Positions 43,596 to 52,305 of a stretch of DNA of 64,000 bases are shown one piece after another; within the stretch, counting starts at the first letter, position 1, and the number at the start of each line of letters is the position of its first letter. Below the pieces are notes generated by a model. The model ran no database searches. It was given only the letters and a program-made list of their open reading frames with translations, and had not been told where the DNA came from. Position numbers and translations under genes: made by a program. This DNA comes from Streptomyces marianii (lineage in GTDB: Bacteria > Actinomycetota > Actinomycetes > Streptomycetales > Streptomycetaceae): NCBI RefSeq assembly GCF_005795905.1, contig NZ_VAWE01000001.1, positions 8,331,907-8,395,906 of the forward strand, written 5' to 3'.

Positions 43596-44390
43596 TCAGA
43601 TCGCTCCCAGCTCTGTGAGCACGTGGGCGCGGTCGGTGGGGAGTTTCGCGCGGCGGTTGCGTTGGTTGGCGAGCCAGACGCCGAGTTTGACCGCGCGGTC
43701 CTGGCCGTCGTGGACGACGTGTTCGACGTGCCCTCGCGAGACGCCCGTCAGGGTGCCTTCGCGGGCGTGGTAGGCGCGGGCTGCGGCGAGGCCGCGTTCC
43801 CATGCCGCGGCACGGCCGCCGGCCTTTGGGGCCGCCGCGGCGGGCTCGGGCGCGGTGACTCCCAGTACGGCCAGTCGCTCGCGCTGCGCCGCCGATAGTT
43901 CGGCCCATGTCTCGCGCTGCCTGGCCAGCCATCGGCCGACGTCTGCGCCGTGCACGGTCACCCCGGGGGTGATCTCGTCTACCGCCGCGCCGCCGTCCAC
44001 CACCAAGGCCCGCACTCCGGAGTAGTGGCGTTGCCAGTCGATCGGCCATGCCGGGTTCCAGTCGCGGTCGATCTCGGCGAGCTGCGCGGCCCGCTCGGGC
44101 GTGAGGGCTCCGGGTCGGCGGCAGTTGGACAGCCACTGCCCGACAGGCCGCCCCCGTAGCCCCTGACGGCCCCTGAAGCGCCCGTGCGGCCTGGCCGCCG
44201 GGCTCGGCGACCACCGGCGCCGCGTGGAGCGGCCAACGTGCCGTAGCGGCCCATGTAGAGCCGTGCTGCGGCAAGGTTGTCCTGCCACTCGGCCTCGGCC
44301 GGGTCCCATACCATGCCCAGCCGTTCAAGCCGCGCCGCCCGTGTCGCCGCCCAGTTTTTCTGCGCTGCGGCTGTGCCTGCGGGCTGAGGG
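43596..44390 (-). pseudogene. Helicase C-terminal fragment with helicase-associated repeats, frameshifted
   Basis: Reads QKNWAATRAARLERLGMVWD and EWQDNLAAARLYMGRYGTLA in one frame from about 44390. After a shift near 44230 it reads GQWLSNCRRPGALTPERAAQ and LAEIDRDWNPAWPIDWQRHY, then DVGRWLARQRETWAELSAAQ, LGVWLANQRNRRAKL, ending in VLTELGAI at 43596. These are helicase-associated repeats from the tail of a large DEAD/DEAH helicase. The helicase core is missing; upstream is the IS1182 copy 2 region. A dead remnant. Confidence 0.72.
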
Positions 44391-44670
44391 TCTTCAGATT
44401 TTCTGGGTGATTTTGGCGGTGCCTGGAGCGCTTGGAGTATGGCTCTGAGCGGGGTGGTGGTTGTCTGACCTGCGTGTATGTCGTCTGCGCGGGATGGCCG
44501 GGTGTTGTGCAGTTCCAGTGAGCTGCTACTTGGTGGGGCCGGTCAGGGGGTGTCGGGGTTCGTGAGGTCCTCTTTGGTGAGGGGGACGTGGGTGGCTTTG
44601 CCGGCTTTGCTGGCGGTGGTGACTCTGTTGCTGAATTGCCTGCAGAGGCACGGGCAGGTCGGCATGATCG

Positions 44671-46482
44671 TTGGTGCGGTCGTTCTGTCTGCTCCGGCCG
44701 CAGGGGGTTGGCGCGGTGTCCATGCGGCCGGGGGGATTGCCGTCCATTCCTGAACAGACGGCCAGAACGGCCCGTGCGGCCTTCCCTGGTGGGAGCCTGC
44801 CCATGCGCGTGCGTGACCACCTTGCCGAGGTTTTCGACGACGCGTTGTTCACCGATGCGTTTCCCGATCGTGGGGCTCCCGCCCAGTCTCCGGCCCTGCT
44901 CGCGCTGGTGACGGTGCTGCAGTTCACGGAGAACCTGACCGACCGGCAGGCGGCGGACGCGTCGCGGGATCGCCTGTCGTGGAAGTACGCGCTGGGCGCG
45001 GAGCTCTCCGATGCCGGCTTCGACTTCTCCGCGCTGTCGAAGTTCCGTGCCCGGCTGGTCGGGCACGGCCTGGAGCGGACACTCTTCGACAGGCTCGTCG
45101 AGCACTGCCGCGAGGCCGGGCTGATCAAGGCCGGTGGCAAGCAGCGCACGGACTCCACCCATGTGATCAGCGCGGTCCGTGACCTGAACCGGACCGAGCT
45201 GGCCGGGGAGAGTGTGCGGGCCGCTCTGGAGGCGCTGGCGGTGGCGGCGCCGTCCTGGCTGGCCGGCGTGATCGACGTCGCCGAGTTCGCCGAACGCTAC
45301 GGGCCGCGCGTGGATGGCTGGACGATGCCGGGCTCGAAGACCAAGCGGGACCGGCTTGCCCAGGTCTTCGGCCAGGACGCGCTGGTCCTGTGCCGGGCGG
45401 CCTGGTCCGATACCGCGCCGGTGTGGGTCCGCGAGATCGAGGCGGTGGCCCTCCTGCGGCAGGTCATGGTGCAGACCTACATCATCCGTACCGATGGCCG
45501 GGGACGGGAGGTGATCAAGAAGCGGGACGCCGACGACAGCGGGGTCCCGCCCGGCCATATCCGCCTGGCCTCCCCGTACGACCCCGACGCCCGCTGGTCG
45601 GCCAAGGGCGACGACCTGTTCTGGCTCGGATACAAGGTCCACCTCACCGAGACCTGCGACACCCTCCCCGAAGCCGAAGCCGAAGCCGAAGCCGAAGCCG
45701 AAGCCGAAGCCGAAGCCGAAGCCGAAGCCGAAGCCGAAGCCGAAGCCGTGAGGCTTCCATTACGGCTGATCACGGATGTCCACACCACCGAGGCGACCGT
45801 TCCGGACGTCAAGGCCACCGCGCCCATCCAGCAGAACCTGGCCGAGCGGCAGGTCGCACCGGGCGAGCACTACCTCGACTCCGGATACCCCTCCGTCGAC
45901 CTGGTCGTGGAAGCGGCGGGCCGGGGCATCGGCATGGTCACCCCGCTCCTGGCCGACCACTCCCCGCAGGCCAAGGCCGCCGAGGGCTTCGCCAAGAGCG
46001 CCTTCCGCGTCGACTGGAAGGCCTGCCAGGTCCACTGTCCCCAGGGGGCCACCAGCGCCGGCTGGTACCCGGTCACCCAGCACCGACGAGACGCCATCGT
46101 GATCGAATTCGCCCGAGCCGACTGCCGTCCCTGTCCCTCCCGGACCAACTGCACCAGCTCGGTCCGCGGTACCCGCATGCTCACCCTGCGTCCCCGTGAA
46201 CTCCACGAACGCACCACCACAGCCAGAACCGAACAGGACACCGAGTCCTGGAGGGCCAAGTACGCCCTCCGCGCCGGCATCGAGAGCACCGTCAACCAGG
46301 CCCTCGACGTCACCGGCATCCGCCAGGCCCGCTACCGCGGGCTACCGAAAGTCACCCTCCAACACGCCTTCTCCGCCACCGCCCTCAACATCGTCCGCCT
46401 CGACGCCTGGTGGACCACCAACCCACTACGCAAGCCCCGCACCAGCCGACTGCAGCGCCTCAGCCACCAACTCGCCGGCTGA
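44671..46482 (+). CDS. IS1182-family transposase, copy 2 (13 GAAGCC units)
   Basis: 603 residues; it differs from copy 1 by one extra Glu-Ala unit and by one visible substitution (WKACQVH here, WKARQVH in copy 1). All DDE blocks are intact. It probably starts at the internal ATG of MRVRDHLAEV or at 44671. The two copies are inverted relative to each other and 5.8 kb apart, so recombination could flip the genes between them (VOC, DUF2975 operon and others). Confidence 0.9.
   Translation: MVRSFCLLRPQGVGAVSMRPGGLPSIPEQTARTARAAFPGGSLPMRVRDHLAEVFDDALFTDAFPDRGAPAQSPALLALVTVLQFTENLTDRQAADASRDRLSWKYALGAELSDAGFDFSALSKFRARLVGHGLERTLFDRLVEHCREAGLIKAGGKQRTDSTHVISAVRDLNRTELAGESVRAALEALAVAAPSWLAGVIDVAEFAERYGPRVDGWTMPGSKTKRDRLAQVFGQDALVLCRAAWSDTAPVWVREIEAVALLRQVMVQTYIIRTDGRGREVIKKRDADDSGVPPGHIRLASPYDPDARWSAKGDDLFWLGYKVHLTETCDTLPEAEAEAEAEAEAEAEAEAEAEAEAEAVRLPLRLITDVHTTEATVPDVKATAPIQQNLAERQVAPGEHYLDSGYPSVDLVVEAAGRGIGMVTPLLADHSPQAKAAEGFAKSAFRVDWKACQVHCPQGATSAGWYPVTQHRRDAIVIEFARADCRPCPSRTNCTSSVRGTRMLTLRPRELHERTTTARTEQDTESWRAKYALRAGIESTVNQALDVTGIRQARYRGLPKVTLQHAFSATALNIVRLDAWWTTNPLRKPRTSRLQRLSHQLAG
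45670..45747 (+). repeat. Hexanucleotide microsatellite, 13 x GAAGCC
   Basis: Thirteen perfect units encoding Glu-Ala in the transposase; one unit more than in the copy at 37697-37768. Confidence 0.97.
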
Positions 46483-46507
46483 AGGATTCAGCAACAGAGT
46501 CGGTGGT

Positions 46508-46627
46508 GACTCTGCTGCTCAATTCGGCTGAGCAGCAGAGTCATGCCGGGAAGGCCGCGACGGTCACCGCGTTGTCGCAGGTCATGGTCCGCGTGTCGGA
46601 GTTGCCCCGGAATTGGGCAGCAGAGTC
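46508..46627. mobile_element. 120-bp IS1182-related non-autonomous element
   Basis: Its ends GACTCTGCTGCTCAATTC and, reversed, GACTCTGCTGCCCAATTC resemble the IS1182 ends. GGTGGT flanks it on both sides (46502-46507 and 46628-46633). The left end also forms a local hairpin, with TGAGCAGCAGAGTC at 46529-46542. It shares a target hexamer with IS1182 copy 2. Confidence 0.6.
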
Positions 46628-46775
46628 GGTGGTGGGTGGAAGGACGCGGACGTGGATGAAGTAGACGCCGATATCGGTGAGTTCGGTGTAGGGGAGGCCA
46701 TGAGCCTGAGGTGCCGTCGGTGCGGATTGGATCCGTTCGGTGGTGAAGACGGCATCCTGTCTGCTTTCGTAGTGT
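46628..46775 (-). pseudogene. Unidentified coding remnant cut by the 120-bp element
   Basis: On the minus strand one frame has good GC third-position bias and reads [20 protein letters not shown] then GLPYTELTDIGVYFIHVRVL PP-like residues up to the inverted-repeat element. An in-frame stop lies just upstream at about 46776, so only a tail is left. The family is not recognised. Confidence 0.3.
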
Positions 46776-47125
46776 CTTCAACTGCTTCGCGTGTGGAGGC
46801 CGTCTTGGGTAGTAGCCGCATATCCCGATCCGCCACCCGGAAGTCCACCCTCCACCGGCTCAGGCCCTCCGAGGGCACCACCCCGGAACTGCGCACGTTC
46901 GTCCGCGAGAGATACCTCGACAGTGAGGACTACCAAACTAGAGACTTCACCCGCCAGGGGATGGAGGGCTTGCTGATCACCGGAGGCGTTCCTCGAGAGC
47001 GCGCCGACTGGTGCAGCGCGGTGGAATCCATCACCGGACTGGAAGTAAATGAACGCAGCCGCGCCGCGGCGGGACTCATTCTCATGCGCACCGGTCGCGG
47101 CACCTACGCGCGACCGGCTCCTTAA
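46700..47125 (+). CDS. Hypothetical protein, possibly chimeric
   Basis: From about 46830 the frame is well biased and reads [80 protein letters not shown]. The first ~40 residues look less like protein, so the true start is uncertain (ATG 46700 has GGGGAGG only 2-3 bases upstream). Its end overlaps the truncated ThiF gene in another frame. No domain recognised. Confidence 0.45.
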   Translation: MSLRCRRCGLDPFGGEDGILSAFVVSSTASRVEAVLGSSRISRSATRKSTLHRLRPSEGTTPELRTFVRERYLDSEDYQTRDFTRQGMEGLLITGGVPRERADWCSAVESITGLEVNERSRAAAGLILMRTGRGTYARPAP

Positions 47126-47888
47126 CGCCACTATTCGTGATGTGCGCCTGCACCGGGCCAAGGCCCGCCTCGCCGCCCGTGGTGCCCGCCGCGCGGCGAC
47201 CGCCGCCACCTTCCGTGCAGCGCCGTACGAGCTGAGCGTGGTCGAGCCGGCCGGGTTCGCCGCCGCGGCCGACTGCGACGTGATTTTCTCCTGCGTCGAC
47301 CGCCCCTGGCCCCGCGCCGTCCTCAACCTCCTGGCCTACGCCCACCTCATCCCCGTCGTCGACGGCGGCATCGCCGTCGACGCCCGCGGCGGACGCCTGC
47401 GCGGCGCCGAATGGCGCGCCCACATCGCCGCCCCCGGCCGCGCCTGCCTGGAGTGCCTGGGCCAGTACGACCCCGCCCACGTCCAAGCCGAACGCGACGG
47501 CTCCCTCGACGACCCCGCCTACATCACCGGCCTGCCCGCCGACCATCCGCTGCGCCGCAAGGAGAACGTCTTCGTCTTCTCCGCCAGCGCCGCGACAGCG
47601 CAGCTGAACCAGTTCGTCACCATGACGACGGCGCCGGGCGGGATCGCCGACACCGGCGCCCACCTGTACCACCTGACCACCGCCACCCTCGATGACCGCG
47701 AGGACGGCTGCGAGAGGGGCTGCCCCTACGACGGCATGCTGCGGGCACTCGGCGACGACGCCCCTGTCACCGTTACGGGACGGCACCTGGCCGCTGAACT
47801 GGCCCGCGCTGCACGTGCCCGTGCGGTACGCCGCTGGCCGCTCCGCGCTCGGCGCGCTGTCGACGACCTCCTGCACCGACTCCGCTGA
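47049..47888 (+). CDS. ThiF/E1-like protein, N-terminally truncated
   Basis: Residues from about 20 on match the second half of a ThiF/MoeB/E1-type adenylation domain: [40 protein letters not shown], then [20 protein letters not shown] and [10 protein letters not shown]. Zinc-site cysteines are seen in [10 protein letters not shown] and [10 protein letters not shown]. The ATP-binding GxGxxG half that should precede DRLLNAT is missing; upstream is another coding fragment. It may be a remnant. Such proteins are often linked to JAB/E2 conjugation-like operons, and the next gene is a large unknown, 149 bases on. Confidence 0.7.
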   Translation: MNAAAPRRDSFSCAPVAAPTRDRLLNATIRDVRLHRAKARLAARGARRAATAATFRAAPYELSVVEPAGFAAAADCDVIFSCVDRPWPRAVLNLLAYAHLIPVVDGGIAVDARGGRLRGAEWRAHIAAPGRACLECLGQYDPAHVQAERDGSLDDPAYITGLPADHPLRRKENVFVFSASAATAQLNQFVTMTTAPGGIADTGAHLYHLTTATLDDREDGCERGCPYDGMLRALGDDAPVTVTGRHLAAELARAARARAVRRWPLRARRAVDDLLHRLR

Positions 47889-48036
47889 ACCCCCCCCGGC
47901 CAGAAGCATTGGGGGGACCACCACGCATATGCGCTTGGCCCGCCCGGCCCACGAGACCAACACTGAAATCCGCAACAACGTGACACCGGCAGCCGGTAGT
48001 TCACAGCCAGCGGATACACGCACGACGGGAGTGCCG

Positions 48037-49935
48037 ATGGACGCCGCAGAGCGCCTCGTCCAGAAGATCGAAACGCTGAGCAGGATGCTCACGGATGCCG
48101 AGCCCGCGTCGTTGCGTACCGGCTATCTGGCCGATCCCTCGGCCGGGCACCCGGTGCTGCAGGGATCCACCGCGACGGCTCTCGTGCCCCGCTGGAACGA
48201 GCACCCCAGCGGCCTGCTGGTGCCCGCCACCGCTGTCCCGCCCGCGCCCATCGACCTGGGCGCGGCGTACCTCACGCCCGATGAGATCTTCGGGTTCGAG
48301 CTGCCCGCCGACTACGCCGTGCGCCAGCTGGAGCGACTTCCTCTTGAAGGCGTCATACGGTTCTGCGCCCGGGTGCTCAACGCCCTGGAGCTGCCCGGCG
48401 TGTCCGTGCAGGCAGTCGAGGCGCACTTCGCCGGCGAGTGGCTGGATGAGCCGGTCCGCCGCCGTGTCCGGAACCTGCTCCGGGACGAGACCCGCAGGCT
48501 GCTCGTGCCCCAGGCCCTCATGCTGCTGGCCCGCAGGGCCATGGAGGTATCCCCGGACACGGTGCCGGACGACCTCCCCGACGGCGACATCGTCGGCGCT
48601 CTGTTCAGTCTCACCCAGGTCATGGGACACCATCCCGATCCCGGCCCGAGCGTCATCACGGACCGGCCCGGCACACTGGGCCGCGAACTCATTGCCAACC
48701 AGCACTTCCACCGCAGCTGGTCTGTCCGCGGCGTCCTCGCCCGCTACGCACGGCGCTGGCTGCAACTGCCCGCCGAACACCACGGCGAGCCGGGAATGGT
48801 CGACCTCAGCCAGACCTACCAGGACTGCACCGGCGCCAGCCTGGAGGACCTGGCGGCCGTCGCCGGCTACCTGTGGCTGCGCACCACGATGGGACGGTTC
48901 GTCATCGAGCCGGGCGAACTGGCCGGCCTGACCCTGCCCGCGCAGCGCGTCGAGGCGGTTCTGGCGCTGATCACCAACGATCTGCCCGGCATGCGGGAGG
49001 CCGTACGCGGCGAACGCCCCGAACAGCGCACCGAATGGTTTTTCGACCCCTTCCAGCAGTGGCCCGTGATTCGCCTGCCCGAGGACCGGCTGCTGATCCT
49101 CGATCCCCGCCACCTGATCAGCCGGGCCTTCGGGTGGCTGCCGATCTTCGACATCGAGTTCCCGCCGCCGGGGCGCACCAAGCCCACCGGGCACCGCAAG
49201 ATGGCCGCCCGGGCCAAACAGACCCTGCGCCACTGCAGCGAGGTCTACGTTAGCGAGGTCCTGCACACGATCACCCGCGACGAAGGCACCACCCGCCGGG
49301 TCTACGACGACGCCGAACTCAAGGCCGCCTACACCGCCCCAGGCCAGCGCATCGCCGACGCCGCGATCGACTATCCCGGCGCCTGGATCGTCATCGAGGT
49401 CACTACCACCCAGCTGCGCCGCGAAGCCCGCACCGCCGTCCCCGGTGAATCACAGATCGAGGACATCGACAAGCTCGTCGAGGAACTCGACCAGATCGAC
49501 GCGACCATCACCGCGCTGCGCGGCGACGAGGCCGCCCTCACCGGTGCACCTGCTGCCGGCGACCGTCGCTTCCTGCCGCTGCTCGTGCTGCCGGAGGGCT
49601 TTCCCGTCAACCCCGTCACCCTGACCGTGATCCGTGCACGCGCCCGCAGGAAGGGGCTGTTCACGAAGCCAGACACGGACCCGGTGGAGATCGTCGACAT
49701 CGAAGAACTGGAGATGATGGAGGCCCTGCAGGAAGCCTCCGGCCCCAGCCTCCTCGACATCCTGCGCAGCAAGCAGTCCGGCAGCTTGCGCAACGCCGCC
49801 GTACGCGACCACATCCTGCACGTCATGCGCATACAGCCCGACGCACCAGCCCGGCACGCTGGGCTGCTGGACAGTGCCCTCAAGCCACTCGTCAACGCCC
49901 TGCCGCAGCCGCAGCAGAGCTCCTCGACCAGCTGA
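48037..49935 (+). CDS. 632-residue protein of unknown function
   Basis: A large soluble protein starting at ATG 48037. It is helical over the first ~350 residues. A central block is WFFDPFQQWPVIRLPEDRLL followed by ILDPRHLISRAFGWLPIFDI. Near residues 435-460 the pattern RIADAAIDYPGAWIVIEVTT recalls the D...E-x-x core of restriction-endonuclease-like folds, though the Lys is Thr. The C-terminus is helical (ELEMMEALQEASGPSLLDIL). It lies 149 bases after a ThiF-like gene. I do not recognise the family; a nuclease or effector role is speculation. Confidence 0.75.
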   Translation: MDAAERLVQKIETLSRMLTDAEPASLRTGYLADPSAGHPVLQGSTATALVPRWNEHPSGLLVPATAVPPAPIDLGAAYLTPDEIFGFELPADYAVRQLERLPLEGVIRFCARVLNALELPGVSVQAVEAHFAGEWLDEPVRRRVRNLLRDETRRLLVPQALMLLARRAMEVSPDTVPDDLPDGDIVGALFSLTQVMGHHPDPGPSVITDRPGTLGRELIANQHFHRSWSVRGVLARYARRWLQLPAEHHGEPGMVDLSQTYQDCTGASLEDLAAVAGYLWLRTTMGRFVIEPGELAGLTLPAQRVEAVLALITNDLPGMREAVRGERPEQRTEWFFDPFQQWPVIRLPEDRLLILDPRHLISRAFGWLPIFDIEFPPPGRTKPTGHRKMAARAKQTLRHCSEVYVSEVLHTITRDEGTTRRVYDDAELKAAYTAPGQRIADAAIDYPGAWIVIEVTTTQLRREARTAVPGESQIEDIDKLVEELDQIDATITALRGDEAALTGAPAAGDRRFLPLLVLPEGFPVNPVTLTVIRARARRKGLFTKPDTDPVEIVDIEELEMMEALQEASGPSLLDILRSKQSGSLRNAAVRDHILHVMRIQPDAPARHAGLLDSALKPLVNALPQPQQSSSTS

Positions 49936-50183
49936 ATTGCGAACCTGGTCTGGACGAGTGCCCAGGCCAGGGGAGAACGCGCGCGATGCGCACTTCCCCC
50001 TGTTCGACCGACTGATGGCGTCCCGGCCGCCCGCGTGGCACCGAGCGAGTGCCCGATACGGTGCTTCCCCACTTCCCGCGGGCGCGTGCGACTCATGGTG
50101 CGAGAGCGGAAACGCGGACCTCGCGCGACGGGCGAGACCCCTGTGAGCGCCTCCTCAGTCCAGTCGAAGACGTGGAGCAGTAG

Positions 50184-50339
50184 ATGAGCGACGAGAACAA
50201 GATGCTGGTCATCCTGGTGGTCGTGCTGGTGTTCGCGATGGTGACCTACCTCGCCTTCATCAACCCGCCGTTGGGGATCGCGCTCGGTATCGGTGTCGCG
50301 GTGGCGACGCTGGTGTGGGTGGTGCTGCGGGACAAGTAA
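50184..50339 (+). CDS. 51-residue two-helix membrane protein
   Basis: The short frame MSDENKMLVILVVVLVF... has two hydrophobic stretches (LVILVVVLVFAMVTYLAF and LGIALGIGVAVATLVWVVL) joined by INPP and ends in RDK. A GGAG lies 5 bases before the ATG and a strong hairpin terminator follows directly, which supports a real transcription unit. Function unknown. Confidence 0.65.
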   Translation: MSDENKMLVILVVVLVFAMVTYLAFINPPLGIALGIGVAVATLVWVVLRDK

Positions 50340-50341
50340 CA

Positions 50342-50402
50342 CGCCCGAACGGAACAGTGGTCCCGGTCCGATACGGACCGGGACCACTGTTCTGTTCGGG
50401 CG
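50342..50402. terminator. Long hairpin terminator
   Basis: AACAGTGGTCCCGGTCCG and CGGACCGGGACCACTGTT pair around a 3-base loop, and the stem extends outward to CGCCCGAAC/GTTCGGGCG with one mismatch. It starts 3 bases after the stop of the small membrane protein. Confidence 0.85.
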
Positions 50403-50516
50403 TCCACGTGCACCCGATCGAGTGAATCCCGTCCGGCGTCCCCACTTTTGCCTCCGCCCTGCGACTTCGGCTGTGCAGGGCCCACTCACCACGCCCACAG
50501 AGAGGCGCAAGGAACC

Positions 50517-51239
50517 ATGACAGCAGGACCCGCAGAGCGCGGATTCGGCGACCAGCCGCCGCCGAACGGCGGCGAGGTACAGCCGACCTTCCGCGCCCAG
50601 GCCGAGCCGGAGATGCCGAGCACGGTGCTCCCGCACCAGGTGCCGTACGGCAACGCCAGCACGGCCCTGGCCGCCGGCGCGGCCGCAGTCGACGAGGCCA
50701 CCTTCGCCGCCCAGCGCCTCCACCAGGAGATCAGCCAGGAACTGCTCGACCATCGGGAATGGCTTCGGGGCGTCATCTACGGGGAGGGCTACCGGGAGCC
50801 GGACCTGTCAACGCTCGACTCCGACACCCAGGTCCGCTACTACAGCGCGCGGTCGAAGCCCGGCTTCACCTTCAGGGTCGGCCCCAAGGCGCTGTTCAGG
50901 TGGTGTTTCGGGAAGGCACGGCTCGACTTCCACCGCCGGGAGGGCCGTCAGCCCGAACCGGTCGGGGAGCTTCCGGAACCTCGCCCGGCCACCGAGGAAT
51001 CGGAGGCGGACCGGGTGCTGCAACGGGAGGCGATCAAGGCATTCCTGGAGACGCACCTGCCGGACGAGGAAGAACGAGCGGTCTACCTCCTCGCGCATGG
51101 GTGGACCGGGGAGCCCATGACGCAGACGGCCATCGCCGAGAAGCTCGACATAGACCGGAAGACCGTCGCCAAGCGGCTGAAGCGGGCGGAGAAGCACTTG
51201 AAGTCGCTCCCCGCGGAGATGCTCGACGCCCTGCGCTAG
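50517..51239 (+). CDS. Sigma-factor-like HTH protein
   Basis: A 240-residue protein. The C-terminal ~70 residues are a sigma-70 region 4-like helix-turn-helix: LPDEEERAVYLLAHGWTGEP, MTQTAIAEKLDIDRKTVAKR, LKRAEKHLKSLPAE. The middle (ARSKPGFTFRVGPKALFRWC, FGKARLDFHRREGR) may correspond to a degenerate region 2. The first ~70 residues are disordered. ATG 50517 follows AAGGA. A stand-alone sigma-like or phage-type regulator is likely; targets unknown. A hairpin terminator lies at 51250. Confidence 0.7.
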   Translation: MTAGPAERGFGDQPPPNGGEVQPTFRAQAEPEMPSTVLPHQVPYGNASTALAAGAAAVDEATFAAQRLHQEISQELLDHREWLRGVIYGEGYREPDLSTLDSDTQVRYYSARSKPGFTFRVGPKALFRWCFGKARLDFHRREGRQPEPVGELPEPRPATEESEADRVLQREAIKAFLETHLPDEEERAVYLLAHGWTGEPMTQTAIAEKLDIDRKTVAKRLKRAEKHLKSLPAEMLDALR

Positions 51240-51249
51240 AGCCCCTCTA

Positions 51250-51283
51250 GGGATCACGGTGCAAGGCCCTGCCCCGTGATCCC
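51250..51283. terminator. Hairpin terminator
   Basis: GGGATCACGG and CCGTGATCCC form a 10-bp stem with a 14-base loop, starting 10 bases after the stop of the sigma-like gene. Confidence 0.65.
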
Positions 51284-51352
51284 AGGAGGAGGCCCTAGAC
51301 CTAGATGGGGCTTCCGACGTGGAACGACTAGGAATGGAAAGAGGGAAACAGA

Positions 51353-51790
51353 GTGGGAAAGAACGCTCACGATGTCCTCGTGCAGATGCTGCGCGAGGAC
51401 TCCGGCACCCCTGAGGGGCAGCCGCAGCCCACTCCGCAAGAGTGGGAACAGCACATGGCTGGCATTGCGGCCCGTGCGGCGCTTTTGGACGACGAGGAGG
51501 AGTTCACCGACTGCGAGGAGGTCGTCGACACCGGACGGCCTGAAGGGCGCGATGAGCTGCTGCGCGGAATCCTGTGGGCGTCCGCCGCAGCTGTTGTCAT
51601 CCTGACGGGATTGGTGTTCGCCTTCGTCAGCATCGCCACCACGGCGGGGGTGACAACGGGAGCCGTCGTCGGTATCTGCACCCTTCTTCTTGCCTGGTTC
51701 AGGCTGAAGGGCGCTTCTGCCCGGCACGGACGAAGCATGCCCGGGGGCCCCGCAGTGGTCTTCGGGCTGCTGCAACGGCACCCGAGGTAG
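51353..51790 (+). CDS. Hypothetical membrane protein
   Basis: A 145-residue protein. It starts at GTG 51353 behind GGAAAGAGGGAAA. The first ~70 residues are soluble and acidic (DDEEEFTDCEEVVDTG). Two hydrophobic helices follow: LWASAAAVVILTGLVFAFVS and TTGAVVGICTLLLAWFRL. The tail is basic. No family was recognised. It follows the sigma-like gene after a terminator, so it has its own promoter in the 110-base gap. Confidence 0.65.
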   Translation: MGKNAHDVLVQMLREDSGTPEGQPQPTPQEWEQHMAGIAARAALLDDEEEFTDCEEVVDTGRPEGRDELLRGILWASAAAVVILTGLVFAFVSIATTAGVTTGAVVGICTLLLAWFRLKGASARHGRSMPGGPAVVFGLLQRHPR

Positions 51791-52305
51791 AACGCCTCAG
51801 GCCTGACTGATCCTCAGCAGCGGTGCCGGCTCACTCCCGTGGACCGGCACCGCGTCGTGTGACCGGGAGCTGAGAACCTCGGCAGCCGCTGCACTACCCG
51901 AGACGGTGAGCGCGCTTCGGGTGTGCGATGTGGCGGTGTGGATGAGCCACCGTGCCGTCGGCCACGCCTGCCCCTGAGGGCGCCTGCCGCCAACGTGACC
52001 CGAGGGGGCGTTCTGGCGTGTGAGGGTGGCGGACTTTACCAACCGTCACTGACGTGTGTGGGACGTTCGCGTGGAGTGGTCCGGGGGTGTGGGTGCGATG
52101 TGCCGGTTTGGTGTCGGTGGGTGGTGTCAGTGACGGCACGTCAGAACTGGGTGTTTTTGCTGGTGGGGTGTTGAGTAAGGGCGGTGTCACTGCCGTAGAG
52201 CGGTATCTGCAGTGGGCGCGGCTGTCATGGGGCGGTACACCCCACTCCGCTCCACTGTCTTGAGAACGGCACTTCTGATCCTCCCGAGGGCTGCGCGGCG
52301 GCACG
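51791..52305. other. Intergenic region left of the transposition remnant
   Basis: About 515 bases with no gene I can support. It contains repeated GTCACTGACG/GTCAGTGACG motifs near 52046 and 52128 that could pair or be protein-binding sites. It may include the left end of the Tn7/Mu-type element whose fused gene follows; no end could be fixed. Confidence 0.4.

Larger units (their letters stand above)
44621..46501 (+). mobile_element. IS1182-family element, copy 2 (1881 bp)
   Basis: Same ends as the copy at 36943 (GACTCTGTTGCTGAAT / ATTCAGCAACAGAGTC), in opposite orientation, flanked by a 6-bp direct repeat GGTGGT (44615-44620 and 46502-46507). It is 6 bp longer, by one GAAGCC unit. Confidence 0.9.

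Noticed and set aside
43270..45642. A 790-residue open frame on the minus strand across the IS1182 copy 2 region
   Set aside because: It is antisense to the IS1182 transposase and to helicase remnants, it has no recognisable domain, and its length comes from the high GC content. Only its 3' part overlaps real helicase-associated sequence, in other frames.
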